The notes under the pieces were generated by a model. The model searched no databases. It saw nothing but the letters and a program-made list of their open reading frames with translations, and was not told the DNA's origin. Source: Kiritimatiellia bacterium (GTDB taxonomy: Bacteria > Verrucomicrobiota > Kiritimatiellia > RFP12 > UBA1067). Taken from it: a stretch of 37,014 bases of DNA. Below, piece after piece: positions 15,140-23,363 of this stretch (position 1 is its first letter; each line of letters begins with the position of its first letter). Position numbers and translations under genes: made by a program. The stretch is from assembly GCA_017563185.1 (NCBI GenBank), contig JAFXIL010000147.1, positions 1-37,014 of the forward strand, in the 5' to 3' direction.

Positions 15140-18100
15140 TCACTTCGCCACCTTCACGCGTCCGGAGGCCCCGCAGGAGTGCACCGACGGATCGTACATG
15201 GCCTCGACGGAAGATCCTGGCAGCACGAAGTCTCCCGCGCCAACCACGCGCACGGGATAGAAGAAGCGCACGCTTTCGCCAGCGCCGAGGGAGAAGCGGC
15301 GCGAGAAGCCAAGCACGCGGTCGTCGCGCATCTCGCGACGCAGCAGCCAGTCATGCGCGTTCTCGCCCATGAACGGATAGGCGTCAAGGCCGAGCGGCGA
15401 ATGGTCGGGTTCGAAGCATGCAGGCAGCAGCTCCTCCACCACAAGGTCGGAATACGTGGTCTTTACCGGCGCCGAGAGCGTCACCTCCACGATGAGCATC
15501 TCGCCGCGCACGAATCCGTCGGGCGCCGCGGCCGCGCCGTCGGTGCGCAGGAACCTGCGCGAGACGGATATGCCGCACGTCTCCGAACGCCGCGACGCGG
15601 CGTCGGCCACAGCCAGACTCGTAACCGTCACGAACGCGTCGCCCTGCCCCTTGTTCACGAGCGCCACCTCGCCGCCGCCCGTCATGCGCTCCGCTCTCTT
15701 CGGCGACATCTTGCGCGCCTCGGCGCCCTCCACCTGCAGAAACACCTCAGGGATTCCGATCGTCGTGGAGGTGGCACGATAGTAGCAGCCAAGGGCAAGA
15801 AGCACGTGGGCGTTCGCCTCGGTGGTGCCCCAGTGGCATGTGGAGGCATCGCGGCGCGAGGCGAGATAGAGAGCAAGCGCAGCAAGGCGCTCGTCCTTCG
15901 GATCAACGTCGAGCCGCGCCAGCATTGCGAAGGCGGCCTCATTGACGGACGCCGGCTCGCCAATCATCATGTCAAGCAGCGTCTTCGCGCGCGGCACGTC
16001 GCCCCCTCGCGCGAAGGCACGCGCGAGGCGCGCGCGGGAGAGCGCCGAAATCGAGGTGCGCCGGTCGAACCAGTGTAGCATGCGGTCACGGTCCGCCTGG
16101 CCGGCGAGCGCCAGCGTGTGACATGCGTACACGCTATCAGTCTCGTTCGTGGACATCGCCCAACCACGCAGGAAATTGCGCACTCGACCAAGCGGCCCCT
16201 TCGGCACGTCGAAGCCGCTCGCCGAGGCCTCGACGAGGAAATGCGCCGCCCAGAGCGAAACTTCGCGGTTCCACGGCGGCGTGTCGCAGTCGGGCCACAT
16301 CACAAAGTCGTTCGCGCGCACCATGTCGCAAACGCGCCGGATCCCATCCGCCACGAAGCTCTTGGCGTCCTCCGCCACCGACGTCTCGGCGACAGGCAGC
16401 GTGTTGAGAAGCCCTCCCGCCGAGACGAGCGGAAAGACGCGCGACACGGTCTGCTCCAGACATTCGTACGGATACCCCATGAGATACTCAAGCGCCGACG
16501 CAAGCTCCGCCACTGGGCTGCCGGAGGCAATGAACGTACGCTGCGCGCATTGGGGCAGCGCCACGGCCGTGTTCGGGAAAACGCGCCGCTCTCCCGCTTT
16601 GATGGCGACGGTCGCGGCGGTCTTCACCCACGGCGCCGCCGGACGCACCGGCATAAGGATCTCGTTCTTGTGCTTTTCTCCAAGTCCTTCGGCCACAAAC
16701 ACAATCGTGCCCTGGCCTGGCGCGGATCCCGCCCGCACCGCGAACGCGAGCGTCTCGCTCGCTCCGTCCTCAAGAACCACCTTGCCGTGCACTGGCGCGG
16801 CAAGCCCCACTGCGCCTCCCGCCATAAGGTCGTATGCCACCTCGCCCTTGGCGCCGCTGCGGTTGGAGAGCGTCATCGTGGCGAGGAACTCGTCGCCAGG
16901 CGCCGCGAAACGCGGAGCGTCCGGCTGCATCACGAGATTCGGCGCGACCTTGGCCTGCACCGACGAGGCGCCGGTGGCGCGGGCGTTGTACGCAACGGCC
17001 GTCACGCGCACCTCGCCCACGAACTCTGGCAGATCGAAAGGCACGGTGGCGCGGCCATCCTTGAGCGGCACGTCGAGCTTCCACATGCTGAGCGGCTTGT
17101 AGCGGCGCGAGGGAACGGGACTCACGCGGCGGAAGAGATCGCCGTCAGCGCCGCCGCCCGTCTTCGCGCCTGCGCGTTTGAGGCCATCGCCGAGTATCGG
17201 GAGAATGCGGTTGTAGACGTCGTAGAGATGGTCGCTGCAGCCGCGCGGCTCGCCAAACCATCCGGCGGGGTCGGGCGTCTTCTGGTCGGTGAGCAGGTTG
17301 ATGCCTTCGTCAACTACGGTGACGACGGCGCGCTCGCCGGTCGCCGCCGGGCCGGCGGCCTCCACATCCACGGTCACGTGCGAGCCGCCCGTCGGCGCGC
17401 ATTCGACATTGGCCTTCACATGCACGTCGATGGAGCTGTCGGGCATGGCGCACTTGATCGCAATGCGGCCAAGCGCGCGGCTGGCCATCTGTCGCTGGCC
17501 CGGCTTCACCGCCTGCACCACGCTCAGCGCCACGTCCACGCCAGGCGCCCACGCGGCCTCCACGCTCTCCAGCTCTATCTCGCATGTGACATTGGTGAGC
17601 GATAGAACCTGCGAATACACAGTCTTGTCGCGCATCACCGTGAGCAATGCCGAACCGGCGAAAGGAGCCTTCACGGTGATCCGAGGACGCTCTCCGGGAT
17701 GATAGACGGCCTTGTCCGCCTTGAGCGAGACGCGCGAAGGATTCTCGAGCGGCGCGCGCACGGCGGCGTCGCCCTCGCCGCCCGCCCAGTAGGATGCGGA
17801 GAACGTCACATCCGCCCCCTGCTCGCGCAGAGTCACGGCATAGTCGCCGCAGGACGGCGCCGGCAACTCGAGCATGCCCAGGCCGGACTGCGCCACCATC
17901 ACCTCAACCTCGTCGCCAAGCGGGATGCGCACCTTGTCAGACCGCCATTCCCATGAATCCCCGCTCCTCTTAAGGCCATACACCGTCTCCACGCGCTCGA
18001 AGCGCGCCGTCAGGCGGCGTTCGCCGCGGCACGGCGAACCATCTGGATTGACCACCACCACCCGGCACTTGCACTTCTCCGGCCCAGCCTTCAGCGCGTT

Positions 18101-20083
18101 CGGCAGCGCCACTCCTATGTAGCGCGCATACGCATGCACGAGCGTGGAGGCGCGCGCCGAGGCGGGCCTTCCACCGCTCTCGAACACGCTGCCCTGCACC
18201 GTCATCTTCACGGCGGCGCGCGGACGCATCTTCTTCGGAAACTCAGCAGAGAACGTCGCCTTCCCCTCGGCGTCGAGCCTCGTGTTGTCGAGCGTCTTGA
18301 AGTTCGGCGCAAGGCGCTTCGTCTCGTCGCCGAAGCGGAACGCCTCCCACCCGCGCGGCGCGAACGGCGCGTCCTCGAACATCACAGCCCCCTCTGCGGG
18401 CAGGCCCTTCGCAGGGCCGCCGAATAGATGCTCCGCGGCCACCGTGAACATCAGGTTGGTTCCGGCCAGCGTTTCCTCGGCCGGCGGAGTCACCTTCACG
18501 CGTATCTGCGGCGGCACGAACTCCTCCACCTTGATCCGCTCCGATCCAAGCAGCGTACCTTCGTCGCCAGGCGTGTACACGTCGATTGTCCACCATCCGC
18601 TCGGCTGGTCCTGCGCCACCGAAAAGTCGCTTCGCGCCACAACGCCCATCGCGTCGCTCACCTGCGTGCGCTTGATCGTCACCTCGCCTTCGGGGTTCAG
18701 AAGGCGTATTTCAACGGGGAATGGACGCGGCGCGTTGCCCTTACCGTCGCGCAGTATCGCGTGCACGAGGATCGGCTCGCTGTGGCGGTATATGCCGCGG
18801 TCGGTCCACACATACGCCTCGCTTCCCTTCTCCGGCACAAAGCTGCGGACGAAGCCGGTGTCAGGCTCCTCGACTTCTCCGCGCAACGCCAGGAATGCAG
18901 CGTCTGTCTCGTCGATCTTCGACACGACCACCGCAAACGGATCCTTCCCCTTCGGAAGCTCGCACATGCACCATCCATCTGCATCGGTGAGGCCCTCGGC
19001 CTGCGCGATTCCGTTAGAGCCGTACACAACCGCGCGCAGTCCCTCGATCGGACGCCCGCTTGAAAGCGACGTCGCCCACACGCTTACTCCGCCAGTCGAC
19101 CGGCGTACGGAAAGGCCGATGTCCGTCACGCACACGAGCCTCCACGAGCACGGGCCATCGCCTTCGTCGGTCTTCGCGCCGGCCTTCTTCGCGCACACGC
19201 TCACAAGGTACACGCCGTTCTCGGCCTTGCCGTCGGCATCTCTCACAGGGAGCACGGTCACGACCTCCTCGTTCAGCACAGTCTTCACGCGCACCGTCTT
19301 CTTCACAGGATCGCCGGCAAGCTCTGCGGCGTCGCCGGAATCGCCGCCGCCGCCATAGAAGCTGTCGTAGCACTCCGCCTCGCGCGCCATCAGTTGAACA
19401 ATGTTCTTCAGCGGCACCGGACGCGTCTCGCACAGGAGGTTCGTCACATTCATCGTCTTGACCGCGATCGCGCGGCTTCCCGCAGCCGGCAGATAGCGCC
19501 CCTCCGCGGCGAACGAAATCCTTCTCGGCCGGTCGCGCATGGTGAAAGTGCGGCGGAAATCCTTCGCGGTCTTCCGCCCGTCGGCCATTGGCGTTCCGGC
19601 GCGCACGGTCACCGTGTACGAATTGCGCGGCTTGAATGCGCCCCTGAAGGAGCAGCTGCAGTTCCAGTCGGTGTAGCCGATCGTGAGGGGGCCTGCGGAA
19701 GGTTCGACCTTCACGTGGTCCGCAAGTGACGCGAGATCGGGCATGCAGGAGAACACCACGTCGAATCCATTTTCACACGGCTTGAGCCCGCTCGCCATCG
19801 GCTCCGGCTTGGGCTTCGGCTTCGCCTTTTCCTTCGTGTCCGCCGGCGCCTTCTGGACGGCGGGAGCGGCGTTCGTCGCAGATGCCGCGGCAGGGGTCGC
19901 CGCATTCTTCGGCTGCGCAGAGTCAATCGCCGCCTGAAGCTCGTCAACAGCCCTGGCCTCCTGCGTCCTGGGCGCAGGCTTGACGTCGCTCTGCCTACTG
20001 CATCCAAAGCATGTGCACAGGACAAAAAACACTGCAGCCGTGCGCATGGCAAACGGCCTGAATGGGAAGTTGATGCTGTTCAT
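15140..20083 (-). CDS. Alpha-2-macroglobulin family lipoprotein (thioester protease trap)
   Basis: This 1,647-residue protein matches the length of bacterial alpha-2-macroglobulins such as E. coli YfhM. These periplasmic lipoproteins trap attacking proteases through a bait region and a reactive thioester. A lipobox-like CFGC (residues 25-28) after a hydrophobic stretch predicts lipid attachment at C28. The N-terminal half has the extended beta macroglobulin domains. The thioester motif CLEQ is at residues 1208-1211, inside YPYECLEQT, followed by the alpha/alpha toroid and a receptor-binding-like C-terminus. The first ATG (20083) has AGGAA 8 bases upstream; a second Met at residue 13 would also leave a functional lipoprotein signal. 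The usual partner PBP1C (pbpC) is not adjacent. The gene has its own promoter. Confidence 0.92.
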   Translation of the reverse strand: MNSINFPFRPFAMRTAAVFFVLCTCFGCSRQSDVKPAPRTQEARAVDELQAAIDSAQPKNAATPAAASATNAAPAVQKAPADTKEKAKPKPKPEPMASGLKPCENGFDVVFSCMPDLASLADHVKVEPSAGPLTIGYTDWNCSCSFRGAFKPRNSYTVTVRAGTPMADGRKTAKDFRRTFTMRDRPRRISFAAEGRYLPAAGSRAIAVKTMNVTNLLCETRPVPLKNIVQLMAREAECYDSFYGGGGDSGDAAELAGDPVKKTVRVKTVLNEEVVTVLPVRDADGKAENGVYLVSVCAKKAGAKTDEGDGPCSWRLVCVTDIGLSVRRSTGGVSVWATSLSSGRPIEGLRAVVYGSNGIAQAEGLTDADGWCMCELPKGKDPFAVVVSKIDETDAAFLALRGEVEEPDTGFVRSFVPEKGSEAYVWTDRGIYRHSEPILVHAILRDGKGNAPRPFPVEIRLLNPEGEVTIKRTQVSDAMGVVARSDFSVAQDQPSGWWTIDVYTPGDEGTLLGSERIKVEEFVPPQIRVKVTPPAEETLAGTNLMFTVAAEHLFGGPAKGLPAEGAVMFEDAPFAPRGWEAFRFGDETKRLAPNFKTLDNTRLDAEGKATFSAEFPKKMRPRAAVKMTVQGSVFESGGRPASARASTLVHAYARYIGVALPNALKAGPEKCKCRVVVVNPDGSPCRGERRLTARFERVETVYGLKRSGDSWEWRSDKVRIPLGDEVEVMVAQSGLGMLELPAPSCGDYAVTLREQGADVTFSASYWAGGEGDAAVRAPLENPSRVSLKADKAVYHPGERPRITVKAPFAGSALLTVMRDKTVYSQVLSLTNVTCEIELESVEAAWAPGVDVALSVVQAVKPGQRQMASRALGRIAIKCAMPDSSIDVHVKANVECAPTGGSHVTVDVEAAGPAATGERAVVTVVDEGINLLTDQKTPDPAGWFGEPRGCSDHLYDVYNRILPILGDGLKRAGAKTGGGADGDLFRRVSPVPSRRYKPLSMWKLDVPLKDGRATVPFDLPEFVGEVRVTAVAYNARATGASSVQAKVAPNLVMQPDAPRFAAPGDEFLATMTLSNRSGAKGEVAYDLMAGGAVGLAAPVHGKVVLEDGASETLAFAVRAGSAPGQGTIVFVAEGLGEKHKNEILMPVRPAAPWVKTAATVAIKAGERRVFPNTAVALPQCAQRTFIASGSPVAELASALEYLMGYPYECLEQTVSRVFPLVSAGGLLNTLPVAETSVAEDAKSFVADGIRRVCDMVRANDFVMWPDCDTPPWNREVSLWAAHFLVEASASGFDVPKGPLGRVRNFLRGWAMSTNETDSVYACHTLALAGQADRDRMLHWFDRRTSISALSRARLARAFARGGDVPRAKTLLDMMIGEPASVNEAAFAMLARLDVDPKDERLAALALYLASRRDASTCHWGTTEANAHVLLALGCYYRATSTTIGIPEVFLQVEGAEARKMSPKRAERMTGGGEVALVNKGQGDAFVTVTSLAVADAASRRSETCGISVSRRFLRTDGAAAAPDGFVRGEMLIVEVTLSAPVKTTYSDLVVEELLPACFEPDHSPLGLDAYPFMGENAHDWLLRREMRDDRVLGFSRRFSLGAGESVRFFYPVRVVGAGDFVLPGSSVEAMYDPSVHSCGASGRVKVAK

Positions 20084-20111
20084 GTCGCGGTTCCTAGTTT
20101 ATCCACGGCAG

Positions 20112-20140
20112 ATGATACCAAAAATACGCCCTGGAATCAA
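20112..20140 (-). promoter_or_regulatory. Promoter of the alpha-2-macroglobulin gene
   Basis: TTGATT (20140-20135) and TATCAT (20117-20112) on the minus strand are exactly 17 bp apart, with TTTTTGG directly before the -10. Transcription would start about 22 bases before the ATG at 20083. Confidence 0.55.
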
Positions 20141-20195
20141 CTTGCATTGTTGCGGCGCGACTGGCCGGATGGCACAAGAGAAAGGCTCCGGTGGG

Positions 20196-20690
20196 TCAAC
20201 CTGCATCGGCCCGGCGGCGACGGAAGAACTCCACAAGCACCGCACGGCACGGCTCTTCGAGAACGCCCGCTACGACGGCGGGATGGTGGTTGATTCCAGG
20301 ATGCGAGAAAATGTCGAACACCGTGATGCCGCCACGCTTCGGGTCGGAGACTCCCCACACCACAGTGCCCACGCGCGCGAGCACGATCGCCCCTGCGCAC
20401 ATGGGGCAGGGTTCCTTGGTGACGTAGAGGCGCGTGCCGGACAGGCGCCAGTTGCCCCGCGCGGAGAAGGCTGCGGAAAGAGCCAGCATCTCCGCGTGAG
20501 CCGTTGCGTCCACAAGCCCTTCCGACTGGTTGTGCGCGCGAGCGAGAACGCGCGCCGCGGCTGGGGGCATCGCCTCGTCTTTCGGCTCCTCAACGATCAC
20601 GCACCCTGCCGGCACCTCGCCAGCGGCGGCGGCCTTCTCGGCCTCGCGCAGCGCCATGCGCATGAAGTATTCATCGAACTCCGCGCTCAT
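20196..20690 (-). CDS. tadA: tRNA adenosine(34) deaminase TadA
   Basis: TadA deaminates adenosine 34 to inosine in tRNA-Arg(ACG) so that it reads CGU, CGC and CGA. The zinc and catalytic motifs are H65-A-E67 and P94-C95-P-M-C98. The start at 20690 (MSAEFDEYFM) fits the family; an upstream in-frame start would lie inside aroQ. At 164 residues it is of normal size. Between the N-terminal GEVPAGCVIV strand and the HN motif there is a short Pro/Ala/Glu-rich insertion (about residues 35-48). The start is 2 bases past the aroQ stop, so it is probably the last gene of the holB-ricT-aroQ-tadA transcript. Other nucleoside deaminases share the fold, but the HAE/PCPMC spacing and length favour TadA. Confidence 0.88.
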   Translation of the reverse strand: MSAEFDEYFMRMALREAEKAAAAGEVPAGCVIVEEPKDEAMPPAAARVLARAHNQSEGLVDATAHAEMLALSAAFSARGNWRLSGTRLYVTKEPCPMCAGAIVLARVGTVVWGVSDPKRGGITVFDIFSHPGINHHPAVVAGVLEEPCRAVLVEFFRRRRADAG

Positions 20691-20692
20691 CG

Positions 20693-21118
20693 TCAGCCTA
20701 GAAGCGCCTCCAGCGCGAGCAGGTATCCCTTCGGACCGAACCCGCATATCTGGCCCACGCACGAGGGCGCCGTAAGCGACTCGTGGCGATATCCTTCGCG
20801 CGCATAGACGTTCGAAAGATGCACCTCGATGGTGGGCACTTCGCTGGCCGCTATCGCGTCGTGAAGCGCCACAGACTCGTGAGTGTACGCCGCCGGATTG
20901 AGGATGATGCCGTCGTATGCGCCGCGAGCTCCGAGAATCGCAGCCGCGAGCTCGCCCTCCACATCGCTCTGGATGGCCGTCACCTCGGCGCCGCGCGCCG
21001 CAGCCGCGTCCTTAACCATAGCCACGATCTCCGCGAGCGTGGTGCGCCCGTATATCGCGGGCTCGCGCGTTCCAAGAAGCCCTAGGCTTGGTCCGTTGAG
21101 AAGCAGTATCTTCTTCAT
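20693..21118 (-). CDS. aroQ: Type II 3-dehydroquinate dehydratase
   Basis: AroQ catalyses the third step of the shikimate pathway, 3-dehydroquinate to 3-dehydroshikimate. At 141 residues it is the normal size for the dodecameric type II enzyme. Family motifs are R18-E-P with catalytic Y23, QSDVEGEL (50-57), NPAAYTH (74-80), the active-site His H100 in EVHLSN, and YAREGYRHES. The first motif is LNGPSLGLLG where LNGPNLxLLG is nearly universal, so the active-site Asn (equivalent to Asn12 of the M. tuberculosis enzyme) is Ser here. The ATG has GGGAAAGG upstream. The gene lies 33 bases after ricT. Confidence 0.93.
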   Translation of the reverse strand: MKKILLLNGPSLGLLGTREPAIYGRTTLAEIVAMVKDAAAARGAEVTAIQSDVEGELAAAILGARGAYDGIILNPAAYTHESVALHDAIAASEVPTIEVHLSNVYAREGYRHESLTAPSCVGQICGFGPKGYLLALEALLG

Positions 21119-21151
21119 CTGATTGCCTTTCCCTTGCCCGCCTGCGGGCGT

Positions 21152-21790
21152 TCATCGTCTCTCGAATGCAAGGCAGCACTTGAAGCGCCCGCAAGTTCCG
21201 TTGAGAGCGCCGGGGTTCTCGCCGCGGAAGCGCTCTGCTGTTAAATGCGCCGGATAGCGCGTCTGCCATGTGGCGCAGCAGCAAGGCCTTCCGCACGGTC
21301 CTATGCCGCCCATCACGCTCACCTCGTCGCGCGGGCCCATCTGCCACGCGTTGACCGAGACACCGTAGCGCCTTCTCAGCTCCGCCACCGCCTGCGAAAG
21401 ATCCGGCTTCTGCATGCTCGTCACATAACGCAGGAAAAGGCGCGTTCGCCCGTACGAGAGACGCGCGTACGGCACCCGCAGATCCGGCGCGCGCGCCTGG
21501 GCCGCATTCGCGAACGCGCTGCGCATCTCTAGCGAGAGCCTCTCGTTGTCGGCAATCTGCGCGTCGTCGCCGTCGTTCTTGAGGCGCAGCAGCTGGAAGC
21601 CTGGCACGCGCGAACCGTGTTTTTCTGGATCGTATTCCTCGCACGCCGTCACAAGGCCTATGTCCGCCCCGTAGTCGAGCGTCACAAGCGCCTGCGCGCC
21701 GGGCGGCGGGCCCTCGCACACGCATCGCACAAGGAACACCCCCTTCTCGGGCATCACCACCTGCGCCACCACGGTCTCGTCGCCCGTCAT
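21152..21790 (-). CDS. ricT: RicT/YaaT-like PSP1 domain protein
   Basis: A 212-residue PSP1 domain protein. In Bacillus, RicT (YaaT) with RicA and RicF forms an Fe-S complex that affects RNase Y-dependent mRNA processing and development. The family core is clear: GGIGPCGRPCCC (161-172) and LNGTCGRFKCCLAFE (196-210) supply the conserved cysteines (C166, C170-C172, C200, C205, C206) that can bind a [4Fe-4S] cluster. Its ATG overlaps the holB stop by 4 bases (ATGA), so translation is coupled. Neighbouring holB and ricT is a conserved arrangement in Firmicutes as well. RicA and RicF partners are not in the window, so the role in this organism is open. Confidence 0.88.
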   Translation of the reverse strand: MTGDETVVAQVVMPEKGVFLVRCVCEGPPPGAQALVTLDYGADIGLVTACEEYDPEKHGSRVPGFQLLRLKNDGDDAQIADNERLSLEMRSAFANAAQARAPDLRVPYARLSYGRTRLFLRYVTSMQKPDLSQAVAELRRRYGVSVNAWQMGPRDEVSVMGGIGPCGRPCCCATWQTRYPAHLTAERFRGENPGALNGTCGRFKCCLAFERR

Positions 21791-22767
21791 CGCTCCTCCT
21801 TCACGCCGTAGCGAAGACGGTCCATGAGGAACATCAGAAGCGGCAGCTCCTGGATGTTCCTTGAAAGAGACGTGGCGAACTCCTCCACCGCCTCCACGTT
21901 GCGAAGCGCGAACGCGAGCGAGAGGTTGGCCGCGCGCGTCTTGAGAACGCCCCTTCTGGCCTCGTTCACGAGCGGCGCGCCACGCTCGCCGTCGTCATAG
22001 GCGGAGTGTGACGGCGGATACGCCACCAGCGCCATCAGGTCGCGGAACCAGCCCGTCAGGGTGGCGATGAAATCGGCACGGTATTCCTTGTAGCGCGACT
22101 CGACGAGGGCGCTGAAGGCATCCTTCCCAGTCTCTTCGCCAGGGCCTTCGTCCGCCACGTCCACCTCCGCCTCCACCTCGTCTGCGGCAACCTGCTTCAG
22201 CCTCTCCAGCACTGCGTTGAGCCGCCCGGCAGCGGCGGCCTTGGCCGTTGCGGTAACTAGGCGGTCGCTCGCGAGGACGTCCAGCACCTCGGTTCTATAC
22301 GGCTCGGCGAGGGACTGCGCCTGCACATCCGCAAGGTCGATTCGCTGGCAACGCGAAACTATCGTGGGCAGCAGCTGCTCTGGCTGGTCGGTGAGCAGCA
22401 GAAAGAGCGTCTTTGGCGGCGGCTCCTCGAGCGTCTTCAGGAACGCGTTGGCGCCCTCGGCCTTGAGCCTGTCGGCGCCGTAGATCACGCCGGCCTTCCA
22501 GCCGCCCTTGAACGCGGTGGCGCCAACGGGGTCCACCAGCCGCGTGCGCACCGCGTCCACGGAAATGATGCGGCTCTTCTTCTCGGGAGCGAGGCGGTGA
22601 ACGTCGGGATGCGCTCGCAGGTCGCCTTCGCCGAAGAGAAGGCGCAGCACCCGCTCGGCCAGCTCGCCGGCCATGCCGCGCAGAGCGCCGACCACAAGAT
22701 AGCCGTTGGCGGGCCTCCCGGCCGCCACCGCCTTTTCGATCAGATTGTATGCCTCTTCCAGTTCCAT
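21787..22767 (-). CDS. holB: DNA polymerase III delta' subunit
   Basis: A 326-residue AAA+ clamp-loader subunit that helps load the sliding clamp during replication. The fold is recognisable from ISVDAVRTRL, the VIYGADRLKAEGANAFLKTLEEPP segment and the sensor motif SRCQRIDL. The P-loop position reads GYLVVGALRGMAG and lacks GKT, so it probably does not hydrolyse ATP, as expected of delta' proteins. The C-terminal collar domain is more divergent. It is the first gene of the holB-ricT-aroQ-tadA group. A promoter about 30 bases upstream faces away from the divergent ybeY promoter. Confidence 0.87.
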   Translation of the reverse strand: MELEEAYNLIEKAVAAGRPANGYLVVGALRGMAGELAERVLRLLFGEGDLRAHPDVHRLAPEKKSRIISVDAVRTRLVDPVGATAFKGGWKAGVIYGADRLKAEGANAFLKTLEEPPPKTLFLLLTDQPEQLLPTIVSRCQRIDLADVQAQSLAEPYRTEVLDVLASDRLVTATAKAAAAGRLNAVLERLKQVAADEVEAEVDVADEGPGEETGKDAFSALVESRYKEYRADFIATLTGWFRDLMALVAYPPSHSAYDDGERGAPLVNEARRGVLKTRAANLSLAFALRNVEAVEEFATSLSRNIQELPLLMFLMDRLRYGVKEER

Positions 22768-22794
22768 CTATCCACCTTGCACAGCGCGTGCAAT

Positions 22795-22805
22795 ATTGTA
22801 CCATA
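22795..22805 (-). promoter_or_regulatory. Extended -10 promoter of the holB group
   Basis: TATGGTACAAT on the minus strand contains TACAAT (22800-22795) preceded by TATGG. Transcription would start near 22788, about 20 bases before the holB ATG. No good -35 match is seen at 16-18 bp, so the extension may compensate. Confidence 0.45.
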
Positions 22806-22829
22806 ATTTCGCCCGATTGTTCTGCATAG

Positions 22830-22858
22830 TTTACGGCGGACGCGGAATGTGGTAAACT
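22830..22858 (+). promoter_or_regulatory. Promoter of ybeY, possibly leaderless
   Basis: TTTACG (22830-22835) and TAAACT (22853-22858) are 17 bp apart, with TGTGG before the -10. The predicted start of transcription falls at about 22865, the first base of the ybeY ATG, and no ribosome-binding site precedes that ATG. The mRNA may therefore be leaderless. Confidence 0.45.
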
Positions 22859-22864
22859 ACGCCC

Positions 22865-23347
22865 ATGGCTTCAAGGAAGAACATCAGGCGCAAGGGATGC
22901 GCGCGCGTCGCGTTGACGGGGGCAGTTCCGCCTGCGCTAGGCGTCACGCGCGCGGAGGTCAAGGAGGCGGCGGCGTTCTTCGCCGAACGCTCCCGCGCGC
23001 GCGTGGACGGCACATGGCACGAGGTGACGGTGCATCTTGTGCGCGACGAAGCGTCGGACGCGATGCACCGCGCGATCATGGGCGTTCCCGGCGCCACCGA
23101 CGTCATCACACAGGCGTACGACGCAATCCCGCCCGAGCCGCCAGGCCTCTTCGGCGAGCTCTTCGTAAACACAGACCAGGCGCTTCGCGCCGCCCCTTCC
23201 CGGCGCGGCTGGTCGCCCGCCAAGGAGCTACTGCTCTACATAGCCCATGGCATGGACCATCTTTCCGGCGCCGACGACCATTCGGAGCGCGGCTACCTCG
23301 CCATGCGCCGCCGCGAGCTCTCCTGGCTGCGCAGCCTCGGCGCATAG
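22865..23347 (+). CDS. ybeY: Endoribonuclease YbeY-like (rRNA maturation)
   Basis: YbeY is a zinc-dependent RNase needed for 16S rRNA 3'-end maturation and ribosome quality control. This 160-residue version has the family motifs ATDVITQAYD (77-86) and GELFVN (97-102) and the metal-binding histidines H128, H132 and H139 in HGMDHLSGADDH. The usual spacing is H-x3-H-x5-H; here the last gap has one extra residue (H-x3-H-x6-H), with Asp next to the last His. The N-terminus is short and basic. The gene is the only host gene on the plus strand in the window and converges on lpxI with 16 bases between the stop codons, including a run of eight C. Confidence 0.85.
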   Translation: MASRKNIRRKGCARVALTGAVPPALGVTRAEVKEAAAFFAERSRARVDGTWHEVTVHLVRDEASDAMHRAIMGVPGATDVITQAYDAIPPEPPGLFGELFVNTDQALRAAPSRRGWSPAKELLLYIAHGMDHLSGADDHSERGYLAMRRRELSWLRSLGA

Positions 23348-23363
23348 CCCCCCCCGCACGCCG

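Noticed and set aside
16118..17605. Open frame of 495 codons antisense to the alpha-2-macroglobulin gene
   Set aside because: Arg/His-rich shadow; the sense strand is a clear family member with intact motifs throughout.
23348..23355. Run of eight C as a phase-variable tract
   Set aside because: It lies between two convergent stop codons and cannot shift a reading frame; no promoter is nearby.
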